Assembly (NCBI GenBank): GCA_001898625.1
Contig: MKUP01000006.1
Span: 172,443 to 236,442, forward strand
DNA: 64,000 nt
Direction: 5' to 3'
DNA from: Burkholderiales bacterium 67-32
GTDB lineage: Bacteria > Pseudomonadota > Gammaproteobacteria > Burkholderiales > Burkholderiaceae_B
In this document: piece by piece, positions 1-8,637 of the stretch
Position numbering within the stretch: the stretch's first letter is position 1
Layout: the number at the start of each line of letters is the position of its first letter
Program-made: the position numbers and the translations under genes
Notes under the pieces: generated by a model
Seen by the model: the letters and a program-made list of their open reading frames with translations, nothing else
What the model was told of the DNA's origin: nothing
The model's database searches: none

Positions 1-1
1 C

Positions 2-211
2 GATACCGACGAGTTCCGCAGGCAGAGCGGGGAAGTGGCCCGCTACTGGCGCGAACGCGGCCTGCTGGCTTCCGAGCACGTGTTCGAAGGCCGCCATCAC
101 TTCGATGTGATCCTCGACCTGTGCGACCGGTCGAGCACCCTGTATCGCGCCGTCATGCAGTTGATCGAGGGGAGCGGCGCCCGCCTTGCCCACCGGAGAA
201 CTCCGACATGA
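2..211 (+). CDS. Alpha/beta hydrolase, C-terminal part only
   Basis: The reading frame is open from the window edge and stops at TGA 209-211, giving the last 69 residues of a protein that begins outside the window. The segment has a GRHHFDV motif followed by a helix, as in the C-terminal end of kynurenine-formamidase-like and esterase-like alpha/beta hydrolases, where this His is the catalytic one. The stop overlaps the start of the following Bug gene in ATGA, so the two are probably translated together. A hydrolase paired with a solute-binding protein is common in Bordetella-type genomes. Substrate unknown; the family call rests on a short segment. Confidence 0.6.
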   Translation, partial: DTDEFRRQSGEVARYWRERGLLASEHVFEGRHHFDVILDLCDRSSTLYRAVMQLIEGSGARLAHRRTPT

Positions 212-1197
212 GCCGCCTTTCCGATACCTCCCGCCGCGCGCTGGCCGCAGCGCTGTCGCTGTGCGCCTTCGGCACCGCCGCGCAGGCCGCCGACAACTGG
301 CCGTCGCGGCCGATACGCGTGGTCGTGCCCTACGCGCCCGGCAACGCCGGCGACGTGACCTTCCGCATCGTCCAGCAGGAACTGGAAGCCCGCCTGGGCG
401 CCAACTTCTACATCGACAACAAGAGCGGCGCCTCGGGCAACATCGGCGCCGAGGACGTGGTCCGCGCCGCGCCCGACGGCTACACCCTGCTGCTGGGCGC
501 GACCAACAACTTCGCCACCAACCAGTACCTGGCCAAACTGCGCTACGACCCCATCAAGGACCTGCTGCCCATCACCGTCATCAACAACGCGCCGGCCGTG
601 GTCGTGGTCAACGCCAGCCTGCCGGCCAACAACCTGGCCGAACTGACCGCCTACGCCAAGAAAAACCCCGGCAAGCTGAACTACGGCACGCCGGGCAGCG
701 GCACGCCGCCGCACCTGATCGGCGCCTTGTACGCGCAGTCGGCCGGCATCGAACTCGTGCACGTGCCCTATCGCGGCTCGCCGCCCGCGGTGCAGGCGCT
801 GCTGGCCGGCGACGTCCAGATCTTCTTCGCCTCGGCCGGCATCAGCACCGTGGCCGGCCACATCGCCAGCGGCAAACTCAAGCCGCTGGCCGTGGCCGCG
901 CCGCAGCGGCTGCCCGCGCTGCCCCAGGTCCAGACCACCGCCGAGCAAGGCCTGCCCGACCTCGTGGCCGGCAACTGGTGGGGCCTGGCCGCCCCGGTGG
1001 GCACCGACCCGGCCATCGTCCGCAAGCTGGCCGACGCCGTGAAGGCCGCCGTGGCCAAGCCCGAGATCGCCCGGCAATTCGAGAAACTGGGCCTGACCGC
1101 GGTCGGCAACACCCCGGCCGAGTTCGGCGCCCAGATCCAGCGCGAGGCCGGTGTCTGGAAGGGCATCATCGAGAAGGCCGATATCAAGGCGGAGTGA
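208..1197 (+). CDS. Bug/TctC-family periplasmic solute-binding protein
   Basis: This 329-residue protein begins with a Sec signal peptide (positively charged start, hydrophobic stretch, AQAA cleavage region near residue 27). It continues with the Bug signature: RPIRVVVPYAPGNAGDV, a GASGNIGAE loop, APDGYTLLLG and HVPYRGSPPA. Bug proteins bind small carboxylates or amides in the periplasm for tripartite tricarboxylate-type transport or sensing. I chose ATG 208 because it directly precedes the signal peptide and overlaps the hydrolase stop; an upstream in-frame ATG at 121 would prepend 29 residues that lie inside the hydrolase gene. No TctAB membrane genes are nearby, the usual situation for orphan Bug proteins. 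Confidence 0.93.
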   Translation: MSRLSDTSRRALAAALSLCAFGTAAQAADNWPSRPIRVVVPYAPGNAGDVTFRIVQQELEARLGANFYIDNKSGASGNIGAEDVVRAAPDGYTLLLGATNNFATNQYLAKLRYDPIKDLLPITVINNAPAVVVVNASLPANNLAELTAYAKKNPGKLNYGTPGSGTPPHLIGALYAQSAGIELVHVPYRGSPPAVQALLAGDVQIFFASAGISTVAGHIASGKLKPLAVAAPQRLPALPQVQTTAEQGLPDLVAGNWWGLAAPVGTDPAIVRKLADAVKAAVAKPEIARQFEKLGLTAVGNTPAEFGAQIQREAGVWKGIIEKADIKAE

Positions 1198-1217
1198 GGG
1201 CCGGGCGAGGCCTTGCC

Positions 1218-1246
1218 TTGCAATCCCCGCGGGCAGAGCCTAGAAT
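1218..1246 (+). promoter_or_regulatory. Sigma-70 promoter of the yefM-yoeB pair
   Basis: A -35 box TTGCAA (1218-1223) is separated by exactly 17 bp from a -10 box TAGAAT (1241-1246). It lies 68 bp upstream of the antitoxin start and directly next to the inverted repeat at 1250-1275. Confidence 0.65.
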
Positions 1247-1249
1247 GGA

Positions 1250-1275
1250 GACATGTCCAAGTAATTGGACATGTC
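1250..1275. promoter_or_regulatory. Autoregulatory operator of the YefM-YoeB pair
   Basis: A perfect inverted repeat with 11-bp arms: GACATGTCCAA at 1250-1260 and TTGGACATGTC at 1265-1275, spacer GTAA. Each arm contains the self-complementary hexamer ACATGT; the two hexamers are 18 bp apart. The repeat begins four bases after the -10 box, so a bound complex would cover the transcription start. YefM-YoeB systems are known to repress themselves through such paired palindromes; binding here is inferred. Confidence 0.7.
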
Positions 1276-1313
1276 AAAACAGTCCTTTCTCCCCCTTCAA
1301 GGAACGGCATGTC

Positions 1314-1598
1314 ATGCGTATCGTTAACTACACAGATGCCCGGAACGGCCTGAAAGCCGTGCTGGACCAGGTGATAGACGACGCGGATGTGACGATCATC
1401 ACCCGCAGGGATGCGCCTGACGCCGTCGTGATGTCGAAAGAACAATACGACGGAATCATGGAAACGCTGTATCTCCTGCGGTCGCCTGCAAACGCACAAG
1501 TGCTGATGCAGTCGGTGGAAAACATCCGCGCCGGCAAATTCGAGGTTCACGGGCTCATCGATCCAAAGGATCTGAACCGTGATAAAGAAAGTTCGTAG
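1314..1598 (+). CDS. yefM: YefM-type antitoxin (Phd/YefM family)
   Basis: This 94-residue protein shows the Phd/YefM fold: an N-terminal DNA-binding part starting MRIVNYTDARNGLK, then ITRRDAPDAVVMSKEQYD and a C-terminal tail that in the family wraps around the toxin. It neutralises the downstream YoeB-like RNase and represses the pair from the palindrome at 1250-1275. ATG 1314 is preferred because the family N-terminus starts there; ATG 1309 lies in another frame. Its last 20 bases overlap the toxin gene, ensuring coupled translation. Function follows from family and context. Confidence 0.9.
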   Translation: MRIVNYTDARNGLKAVLDQVIDDADVTIITRRDAPDAVVMSKEQYDGIMETLYLLRSPANAQVLMQSVENIRAGKFEVHGLIDPKDLNRDKESS

Positions 1599-1854
1599 GA
1601 TTGGTTTCGACCCTGCCGCCTGGGAGCAGTATCGGCAATGGGCGGACAACGATGCGAAGGTTCTCGAGCGTATCAACAACCTGGTCGAGGACATCGCCCG
1701 GGATCCCTTCCGAGGGCTTGGGAAGCCGGAACCCCTGAAGGGCAACCTTGCCGGGTTCTGGTCGAGGCGGATCGACAACGAACACCGCCTGGTCTATCAG
1801 GTGGACGACGCGTTCATCCTGATCGCTCAGTGCAAATACCACTACAAAGTCTGA
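1579..1854 (+). CDS. yoeB: YoeB-type ribosome-dependent mRNA endonuclease toxin
   Basis: A 91-residue Txe/YoeB protein. The diagnostic core [19 protein letters not shown]3-EHRLVYQV is present, and the C-terminus carries KYHYKV, the YHY of YoeB with the catalytic His. YoeB cleaves mRNA in the ribosomal A site when the antitoxin is degraded. Translation starts at GTG 1579, inside the yefM reading frame, with no ribosome-binding site of its own that I can see, so it depends on yefM translation. Nothing in the catalytic region looks damaged, so the toxin should be active. It sits in the chromosome just upstream of ychF. Confidence 0.93.
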   Translation: MIKKVRRIGFDPAAWEQYRQWADNDAKVLERINNLVEDIARDPFRGLGKPEPLKGNLAGFWSRRIDNEHRLVYQVDDAFILIAQCKYHYKV

Positions 1855-1939
1855 GGCAGCTTCGGTTCGCCCCATGTGCGGTGCTTGGTTCGCATTGCCA
1901 GCGGCTACAATCGCTTCCAGATTCTTAAGGAAACCCCCC

Positions 1940-3031
1940 ATGGCCCTGCAGTGCGGCATCGTGGGCCTGCCCAACGTCGGCAAGTCCACACTCTTCAACG
2001 CCTTGACCAAAGCCGGCATCGCCGCGGAAAACTACCCCTTCTGCACGATCGAACCCAACGTCGGCGTGGTCGAGGTTCCCGACCCGCGCCTCGATGCCCT
2101 GTCGGCCATCGTCAAGCCCGAACGCGTCGTGCCCGCCACCGTCGAATTCGTCGACATCGCGGGCCTTGTGGCCGGCGCCAGCACCGGCGAAGGCCTGGGC
2201 AACCAGTTCCTGGCCCACATCCGCGAAACCGACGCCATCGTCAACGTCGTGCGCTGCTTCGAGGATTCCAACGTCATCCATGTGGCCGGCAAGGTCGATC
2301 CCATCGCGGATATCGAGGTGATCGAGACCGAACTGGCGCTGGCCGACATGCAGACCGCCGAGAAGGCCGTCCACCGCAACAACAAGACCGCCCGGTCCGG
2401 CGACAAGGACGCCGCCAAGCTCGTGGCCGTGCTGGAGAAGTGCGTGGCCCAGCTCAACATGGCCAAGCCGATACGCGCGCTCGACCTGTCCGACGAAGAG
2501 AAAGCCCTGATCAAGCCGCTGTGCTTCATCACCGCCAAGCCCGCCATGTACGTGGGCAACGTCAAGGAAGACGGCTTCACCAACAATCCCCTGCTGGACA
2601 AGCTGGTCGAGTACGCCAACAAGCAGAACGCGCCCACCGTGGCCATCTGCGCCGCCATCGAAGCCGAACTGGGCGAGATGGAGGACGAGGACCGCGCGGT
2701 GTTCCTGGCCGACATGGGCATGGAAGAGCCCGGCCTGAACCGCCTGATCCGCGCCGGCTTCAAGCTGCTGGGCCTGCAGACCTATTTCACCGCCGGCGTG
2801 AAGGAAGTGCGCGCCTGGACCGTGCCCATCGGCGCCACCGCGCCGCAGGCCGCGGGCGTGATCCACACCGACTTCGAGCGCGGCTTCATCCGCGCGCAGA
2901 CCATCGCGTTCGACGACTTCATCCAGTACAAGGGCGAGGCGGGCGCGAAGGAAGCGGGGAAGATGCGGGCGGAAGGGAAGGAGTACATCGTCAAGGATGG
3001 GGATGTGATGAACTTCCTGTTCAACGTCTGA
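1940..3031 (+). CDS. ychF: Redox-regulated ATPase/GTPase YchF (OLA1 family)
   Basis: A 363-residue protein of exactly the usual YchF length. It has the P-loop GLPNVGKS at residues 9-16, the [17 protein letters not shown] switch II region, and NVKE near residue 207 in place of the usual NKxD; this change is what gives YchF/OLA1 its preference for ATP over GTP. The C-terminal TGS-type domain ends in [12 protein letters not shown], as in other YchF proteins. It binds ribosomes and takes part in stress responses. ATG 1940 is chosen because family proteins start [16 protein letters not shown]; a longer frame opens 66 bases earlier. It is a core gene and marks the chromosome side of the island that starts about 200 bp downstream. 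Confidence 0.97.
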   Translation: MALQCGIVGLPNVGKSTLFNALTKAGIAAENYPFCTIEPNVGVVEVPDPRLDALSAIVKPERVVPATVEFVDIAGLVAGASTGEGLGNQFLAHIRETDAIVNVVRCFEDSNVIHVAGKVDPIADIEVIETELALADMQTAEKAVHRNNKTARSGDKDAAKLVAVLEKCVAQLNMAKPIRALDLSDEEKALIKPLCFITAKPAMYVGNVKEDGFTNNPLLDKLVEYANKQNAPTVAICAAIEAELGEMEDEDRAVFLADMGMEEPGLNRLIRAGFKLLGLQTYFTAGVKEVRAWTVPIGATAPQAAGVIHTDFERGFIRAQTIAFDDFIQYKGEAGAKEAGKMRAEGKEYIVKDGDVMNFLFNV

Positions 3032-3159
3032 CGATTTTTCCGGATCTCAGGAGCGTTCGGTAGCGCTTGGTGGATTCGGCAGGCCTTTTGAAATCAAGGG
3101 CTTGCCAAACAATACGGTCTACTGAGCGTTCCTATTGTTCATCGAGGTCTGAAAAATTC

Positions 3160-3200
3160 GGGGGTAGCGTTGGGGGTACTCGTGTTCAACCGTGGGGGTA
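3160..3200 (+). repeat. Triple GGGGGTA motif upstream of the integrase
   Basis: GGGGGTA occurs at 3160-3166, 3172-3178 and 3194-3200, all in the same direction, spaced 12 and 22 bases, just upstream of the integrase start at 3226. Short direct repeats here may be arm-type recombinase sites or a control element. The rest of 3032-3225 holds no gene, tRNA or clear attachment repeat that I could find. Confidence 0.35.
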
Positions 3201-3225
3201 CTTTTCCCCGCAGTGGAGTCCAACG

Positions 3226-4409
3226 ATGCCCGAAAACCTACTCACCGACCTCAAGGTCAGGTCGGCCAAATCGACTGATCGAGATTGGAAACTTTCAGAC
3301 GGCGGGGGCCTGTTCCTGCTGGTCAAGCCCACCGGCGGCAAGCTCTGGCGGTGGAAGTACCGCCTGCAAGGCAAGGAGAACCTCTTTGCCATTGGCGGTT
3401 TTCCTCAAGTAAGCCTTGCGGAGGCGCGTGCGGCCCGAGAGAAGGCGCGCGCCTTGGTAAAGCAAGGTATCCATCCTACCCATGAACGGCAGCAGATCAA
3501 GCAGCGCAACCTGGAAGCACTGGAGGAGCACAAGCGCGCCCGTGAAAGCTCGTTTGCCAAGGTAGCGAAAGCGTACCTGGCGGAGATCAAACCGGTCTTC
3601 GCGCTCAGCTCCTACCGCACGAAAGAATCCCGTATCAGGAAGTACCTGTGGCCCAAGTTCGATGGGAGACCGATGAGCGACATTGGTGTGAAGCAGATTC
3701 GTCCGCTGCTGGAGGAATGCAAGGCCCATGGTGCGTGGGCGGCCATCCATGTCAAAGGTGATCTTTCGGCGATCTTCGAGTTTGCGGTGGTGCGGGGGCT
3801 GGTCGAGGCAAATCCAATTCCCAGCCTGCGCGGGCTGCTACGCGTGCCGTTCAGCAAATCCAGAAGTTCTATCAAGAGTTGCGCGGCTACCGGGGCTATC
3901 CGGAAACTTCGTTGTGCCTGCGGCTGATTGCGCTGACCGCCTGCCGTCCAGGGGAAGCGGCGGATGCCGAGTGGGACGAGTTCGACTTTGAGGATGCGCT
4001 GTGGCGTAGGCCTGCCGCGAAGATGAAAGCGCGGCGCGACCATGTCAGCCCGTTGTCGGTGCAGGCCATTGCCGTGCTGAAGGATTTGCAGTGCATCACG
4101 GGCGGCGGCCGCTATCTGTTCCCACACCGGAGCGGCAAGGGCTTCACTACGCCCAACCGACTGACCTATGCGATGCGCGACATGAACCTGGGCCGGGGTA
4201 CGACACCGCATTGCTGGCGGACGACCTTTTCAACCTGGGCCAATGAGAACGGATACCGGCCTGATGCGATTGAGCGGCAGCTTGCCCACGTGGAAAGCAA
4301 CAAGGTTCGGGCGACCTACAACAAGGCGCTGCTGCTGGATCAAAGAAGGACGCTGTTGCAGGACTGGGCGGACTACCTGAGTGCTGCGGAAGGCAGCGGC
4401 ACGGCATAG
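3226..4409 (+). pseudogene. P4-type tyrosine integrase, broken by an internal frameshift/deletion
   Basis: The N-terminal part (from ATG 3226) has the DUF4102 arm-binding domain (LSDGGGLFLLVKPTGGKLWR) and the SAM-like core-binding domain. At about 3838-3845 the frame is lost: the + frame runs on as 28 unrelated codons to TGA 3925, while the conserved protein resumes one frame over as AVQQIQKFYQELRGYRGYPE and continues to 4409. About 15 residues normally found between NPIPSLRGLL and this point are missing, so a small deletion caused the shift. The catalytic half keeps ALTACRPGE (Arg), HCWRTTF and the Tyr region TYNKALL. The element is therefore probably fixed in place unless another recombinase acts on it. 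Confidence 0.88.
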
Positions 4410-4554
4410 GAAAGAGTTGGCCGGATGTTGCAGAACGAATGGACAGGGGTGGCCTTTTCCTTTTCTGGATAGGGCCGTTGTCCCTTGAGTGCCGTTCCCT
4501 TGCCGTTTGCATTTGCCGAAGGCTGGGCGCTTGTAATGGGGTAAATAATGAAAT

Positions 4555-4590
4555 AAATGGGGCAATTGTTGATTGGTTGCCCCATTTTTT
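4555..4590 (+). terminator. Intrinsic terminator downstream of the integrase
   Basis: Arms AAATGGGGCAA (4555-4565) and TTGCCCCATTT (4577-4587) are perfectly complementary over 11 bp with an 11-base loop, and the second arm runs into six T residues (4585-4590). It would insulate the fic-hsd cluster from upstream transcription. Confidence 0.65.
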
Positions 4591-4657
4591 GGATTCATGT
4601 CACCCATTTCCTCCTCGGTCAGCCATGCCAGCTCCTCGCGACGGTCCAATGTTCAGG

Positions 4658-4735
4658 AAATGGGGTAGTCAAACACCTTTAATGAGGCATTTTTAGAGGC
4701 AATACCCCATTTAAAGGCTACGATTACCCCATTTA
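4658..4735. promoter_or_regulatory. TACCCCATTTA operator array upstream of fic
   Basis: TACCCCATTTA occurs at 4703-4713 and again at 4725-4735, exactly 22 bp apart (two helical turns), and in reverse direction as AAATGGGGTA at 4658-4667; another reversed copy lies at 4535-4543. The last copy ends 22 bases before the fic start. The regular spacing suggests binding sites for a regulator, perhaps the winged-helix part of Fic or of HsdM; the protein is not known. Confidence 0.5.
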
Positions 4736-4757
4736 GACAGCCTGAGCTTACATTTCC

Positions 4758-5870
4758 ATGCACTCGCTCACACCCGAGTACCTTGCCGCGCTTCGCTTCG
4801 ATGGCACTCAGGCCGCCACGTTGCGCACACTGGGCGAGTACCAGGGTAAGCAGCAACTCTACGCTGCGCAGTCGGCCGAAGCCCTAAAGGGGCTACGCCA
4901 GATCGCGGTGGTGGAGTCCACCGAGTCATCCAACCGGCTGGAAGGCGTTGTCGTAGCGCCCTCGCGGCTGAAGTCTCTGGTCATCCGCAACGCAACGCCA
5001 AAGAGCCGTTCCGAACAGGAGATCGCCGGCTACCGTGATGGCCTGGCGCTGATCCACGAGTCCGCCACGCACATGCCCTTCAGCGGGGGTGTTGTGCTGC
5101 AATTACATACCCTGCTGTACCGCTATATGCCGCAGGCGGGCGGGCGCTGGAAGGCCACCAATAACGACATCGTCGAGCGTCACCCGGATGGCACGTCGCG
5201 TCTGCGCTTCCAGCCAGTTGCTGCGCACCTCACGCCAATGGCCATGGCTGATCTGACCGGGCGCTACGCCACCGCGCTGGACCAGCATCTGGCAGACCCT
5301 TTGGTACTGGTGCCGCTGGCGATGCTCGACTTCCTGTGCATCCACCCTTTCCCGGACGGCAACGGTCGCATGTCCCGCTTGTTGACCCTGCTGCTGCTCT
5401 ACCACTTCGACTATGCCGTGGGTCGCTACATCAGCTTGGAACGCATCTTCGAAGACACTAAGGAAGGTTATTACGAGACGCTGGAAGCCAGTTCGCAGGG
5501 CTGGCACCAGGGGCAGCACGACGTAAAGCCCTGGCTCGACTACTTCTGGGGTGCCTTGCTACGGGCCTACCGTGAGTTCGAGGAGCGTGTCGGCACCATC
5601 GAACGGGGACGTGGCAGTAAAGGCGACCGGGTGCGGACGGAAGTTCTGGGGCGTAGCCTGCCGTTCTCGATTTCCGAAATTGAAGAAGCTTGCCCGGGCG
5701 TGAGCCGGGGCATGGTTCGACTAGTGCTGCGGGCGATGAAATCAGAGGGGTTGATCGAATCAACCGGAAAAGGCCGAGGGGCGAAATGGCTCCGTACCGC
5801 AGAAACACTGGGCACCACAGAAAACAGAGCGCTGGCATCCAGCCAAGCCGGCAACAAAGATGGATATTGA
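4758..5870 (+). CDS. fic: Fic-domain protein with N-terminal inhibitory helix and C-terminal winged helix
   Basis: A 370-residue protein. The Fic motif HPFPDGNGRMSR (residues 196-207) is complete, with the catalytic His, the phosphate-binding loop and the Arg, so it should transfer AMP or another nucleotide to a target protein. An inhibitory motif S58-N-R-L-E62-G63 of the (S/T)xxxE(G/N) type lies before the Fic core, which makes this a class II, self-inhibited enzyme. The region after residue 300 looks like a winged-helix DNA-binding domain (ISEIEEACPGVSRGMVRLVLRAMKSEGLIES). It is the first gene of the restriction-modification cluster and overlaps hsdM by 11 bp, so expression is linked. Target unknown. 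Confidence 0.9.
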   Translation: MHSLTPEYLAALRFDGTQAATLRTLGEYQGKQQLYAAQSAEALKGLRQIAVVESTESSNRLEGVVVAPSRLKSLVIRNATPKSRSEQEIAGYRDGLALIHESATHMPFSGGVVLQLHTLLYRYMPQAGGRWKATNNDIVERHPDGTSRLRFQPVAAHLTPMAMADLTGRYATALDQHLADPLVLVPLAMLDFLCIHPFPDGNGRMSRLLTLLLLYHFDYAVGRYISLERIFEDTKEGYYETLEASSQGWHQGQHDVKPWLDYFWGALLRAYREFEERVGTIERGRGSKGDRVRTEVLGRSLPFSISEIEEACPGVSRGMVRLVLRAMKSEGLIESTGKGRGAKWLRTAETLGTTENRALASSQAGNKDGY

Positions 5871-8637
5871 AGTGACAAGTATCGAACAGAAGATCGAGCG
5901 CTTTATCAGCACGCTCGAAACCATGGGCGGTTCCACCGGGAACCAGCGGTTGCGCGAGGCATTGGGATGGCAGGAATCCACTTATGACAGCATCAAGCAG
6001 CAACTGATCGAGGAGGGGCGGATCATTCCCGGTCGAGGGCGCGGCGGTTCGGTTGCCCTGGCTACGACAGCCTATACGGCCAACAAAGAATCAGCGACAT
6101 CGTTGGAAGTACGCGAAGCCGCCGTGCCGTACCTGAAGACAAAAACGAAAGCAGATTCGTTATCGCGGGACCGAGCAACTGCTACCCCTGTCGCCAAGAC
6201 GCTTGCCCCGCGCAACGGCGTCGTCAAGAAATCCGACCTCTACAGTTCCATCTGGGCATCGTGCGATGAACTGCGTGGCGGCATGGATGCCAGCCAGTAC
6301 AAGGACTATGTCCTGTTCATGCTGTTCATCAAGTACATCAGCGACAAGTACGGCAACAGCGACGACTTCGCCCCGCCCGTGGTCATTCCACCGGGCGCGT
6401 CATTCAAGGACATGGTGGCGCTCAAGGGCAAGGACGACATTGGCGACAGGATCAACACCCAGGTCATCCAGAAGCTGATCGACGCCAACACCAAGCTGGC
6501 ACGCAGCGACTTCCCCGACTTCAACGACCCCAACAAGCTCGGCGAAGGCTCAGCCATGGTCGAACGGCTGGGCAACCTGATCGCCATCTTCGAAAAGCCC
6601 GAACTGAACTTCGCCAACAACCGCGCCGACAACGATGACCTGCTTGGCGATGCCTACGAATACCTGATGCGCCACTTCGCCCAGGATTCCGGTAAGAGCA
6701 AGGGCCAGTTCTACACGCCGTCCGAGGTCAGCAGCGTCATCGCTCAGGTGATTGGCATCTCATACGCCAACACCAAGGCTTCAACCACCGCGTATGACCC
6801 GACATGCGGCTCAGGATCGCTGTTGCTGAAAGTGGCTGCTGAGGCAGGTCGGCAGATCACCCTGGAAGGGCAGGAAAAGGACGTGACCACCGCCGGCCTC
6901 GCGCGGATGAACATGATCCTGCACGACTTCCCCAGCGCCACCATCCTCAGCGGCGACACGCTGGTGAACCCCAAGTTCAAGGATGGCGAACAACTGCGTG
7001 CTTACGACTACGTGGTTGCCAATCCGCCGTTTTCCGACAAGAAGTGGTCCACCGGCCTCAACCCGGCCAACGACCCATACCACCGTTTCACCTGGGGCGA
7101 GCCGCCCGCCAAACAGGGCGATTACGCCTACCTGCTGCACGTCATCCGCAGCATGAAGGCCACCACCGGCAAGGGCGCCGTCATCCTGCCGCACGGCGTG
7201 CTGTTCCGTGGCAATGCCGAGGCCCATATCCGCAGACACTTAGTGCGCTCCGGCATGCTCAAGGGCATTATCGGCCTGCCTGCCAACCTGTTCTACGGCA
7301 CTGGCATCCCCGCCTGCATCCTGGTGCTGGACAAGGAAAACGCCAGCGCCCGCAAGGGCATCTTCATGATCGACGCCAGCAAAGGCTTCATCAAGGACGG
7401 CCCCAAGAACCGCCTGCGCGAGCAGGACATCCACCGCATTGTCGATGCCTTCCGCCGTAGCGCGGACGAGCCGCGCTATGCCCGTATGGTGCCGCTGGAT
7501 GAAATCGCCAGCGAAAAGAACGACTACAACCTCAACCTGCCACGCTATATCGACAGCAGCGAACCGGAAGACCTGCACGACATCGATGCCCACCTCAACG
7601 GCGGCATTCCCGAGCGCGACATCGACGCTTTTGCCGCCGATTGGCAGGAAATGCCTGCCCTGCGCCAGGCGCTGTTCGAGGCTGAGCGCCCCGGTTATGC
7701 GCGACTGCGCCAGCCGATGGCCGAAGTGCGTTCCGTCATCCTCGCCCACCCGCAGTTCCAGCAATTCCGCAGCAAGGTGGAAACCCTATTCGGCAAATGG
7801 CAGCAGGCCGTCATGCCGCTGCTCACCGGCATCCAGCCCGGCGACAAACCCAAGGCGCTGATAGTGCAGGTCTCTGAAACCCTGCTCACTACCTTCCACG
7901 CTGCGCCGTTGCTCGACCCCTACGACATCTACCAGCACCTGATGGACTACTGGGCCGAAACTATGCAGGACGACGCCTACCTGGTCGCCGCCGACGGCTG
8001 GAAGGCGCTGCCCCGGCGCATCGTGGAAACCGACAAGAAGGGCAAGACCAAGGACAAGGGCTGGACCTGCGATTTGCTGCCCAAACAATACATTGTCGCC
8101 CGCTACTTCGCCGCCGAGCAGGCCGAACTGGACGCGAAACAGGCCGAGCTTGATAGCGTCGCCAGCCAGATCGCCGAACTGGAGGAAGAACACAGTGGAG
8201 AAGACGGTGCCTTCGCAGGCTTCGACAAGATCAACGCCGCGCAGGTGAAAGATCGCCTCGCCGAGATTGGCGATGATCCCGATAGCGCCGACGAACGCGC
8301 CGTGCTCAAGCAGTGGCAGCAACTCAGCACCCGTGAAGCCGCGCTGAAGAAAACCGTCAAAACGCTGGAGGCGGAACTCGACCGGCAAGCCCACGACCAC
8401 TACGCCACCCTCAGCGAAGCCGAGGTCAAGAAGCTGGTGGTAGAAGACAAATGGCTGGATCGCCTGCAAGCCGATGTGCAGCAGGAATTGGATCGCATCT
8501 CGCAAACCCTCGCCCAGCGCATCCGCGAACTGGCCGAACGCTACGGCACCCCGCTGCCTAGGTTGGAAGATGAAGTGGCAGTCCTCAGTGCGAAGGTGGA
8601 AGCGCACCTGAAGAACATGGGGGCGGTATGGAAGTGA
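5860..8637 (+). CDS. hsdM: Type I restriction-modification methyltransferase subunit HsdM
   Basis: A 925-residue N6-adenine methyltransferase subunit. Residues 1-65 form a winged-helix-like N-terminal extension (GNQRLREALGWQESTYDSIKQQLIEEGRI). The HsdM N-domain follows, then QFYTPSEV at 283-290, SAM-binding motif I DPTCGSGSLLL from 313 and catalytic motif IV NPPF at 388-391. A long C-terminal region after about 690 contains a Glu/Ala/Lys-rich coiled coil that should contact HsdS. At 925 residues it is far longer than classical EcoKI-type HsdM (about 530). With HsdS it methylates the host recognition site; with HsdR it forms the restriction complex. It overlaps both fic and hsdS, indicating translational coupling. 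Confidence 0.95.
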   Translation: MDIEVTSIEQKIERFISTLETMGGSTGNQRLREALGWQESTYDSIKQQLIEEGRIIPGRGRGGSVALATTAYTANKESATSLEVREAAVPYLKTKTKADSLSRDRATATPVAKTLAPRNGVVKKSDLYSSIWASCDELRGGMDASQYKDYVLFMLFIKYISDKYGNSDDFAPPVVIPPGASFKDMVALKGKDDIGDRINTQVIQKLIDANTKLARSDFPDFNDPNKLGEGSAMVERLGNLIAIFEKPELNFANNRADNDDLLGDAYEYLMRHFAQDSGKSKGQFYTPSEVSSVIAQVIGISYANTKASTTAYDPTCGSGSLLLKVAAEAGRQITLEGQEKDVTTAGLARMNMILHDFPSATILSGDTLVNPKFKDGEQLRAYDYVVANPPFSDKKWSTGLNPANDPYHRFTWGEPPAKQGDYAYLLHVIRSMKATTGKGAVILPHGVLFRGNAEAHIRRHLVRSGMLKGIIGLPANLFYGTGIPACILVLDKENASARKGIFMIDASKGFIKDGPKNRLREQDIHRIVDAFRRSADEPRYARMVPLDEIASEKNDYNLNLPRYIDSSEPEDLHDIDAHLNGGIPERDIDAFAADWQEMPALRQALFEAERPGYARLRQPMAEVRSVILAHPQFQQFRSKVETLFGKWQQAVMPLLTGIQPGDKPKALIVQVSETLLTTFHAAPLLDPYDIYQHLMDYWAETMQDDAYLVAADGWKALPRRIVETDKKGKTKDKGWTCDLLPKQYIVARYFAAEQAELDAKQAELDSVASQIAELEEEHSGEDGAFAGFDKINAAQVKDRLAEIGDDPDSADERAVLKQWQQLSTREAALKKTVKTLEAELDRQAHDHYATLSEAEVKKLVVEDKWLDRLQADVQQELDRISQTLAQRIRELAERYGTPLPRLEDEVAVLSAKVEAHLKNMGAVWK

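Larger units (their letters stand above)
4410..4757. other. 348-bp intergenic region between integrase and fic
   Basis: No convincing gene. It is noticeably more AT-rich than the surroundings and holds an intrinsic terminator (4555-4590) and four further copies of a TACCCCATT(T) motif in either direction; these are listed separately. The fic promoter should lie in its second half. Confidence 0.6.

Noticed and set aside
3032..3225. tRNA gene or attachment repeat at the left island edge
   Set aside because: No cloverleaf could be drawn, and I found no direct repeat shared with 15425-15710; the attachment site cannot be placed from this window alone.
3160..4735. CRISPR-like repeats (GGGGGTA and TACCCCATTT copies)
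   Set aside because: Too short, too few and irregular; they fit protein-binding sites better.
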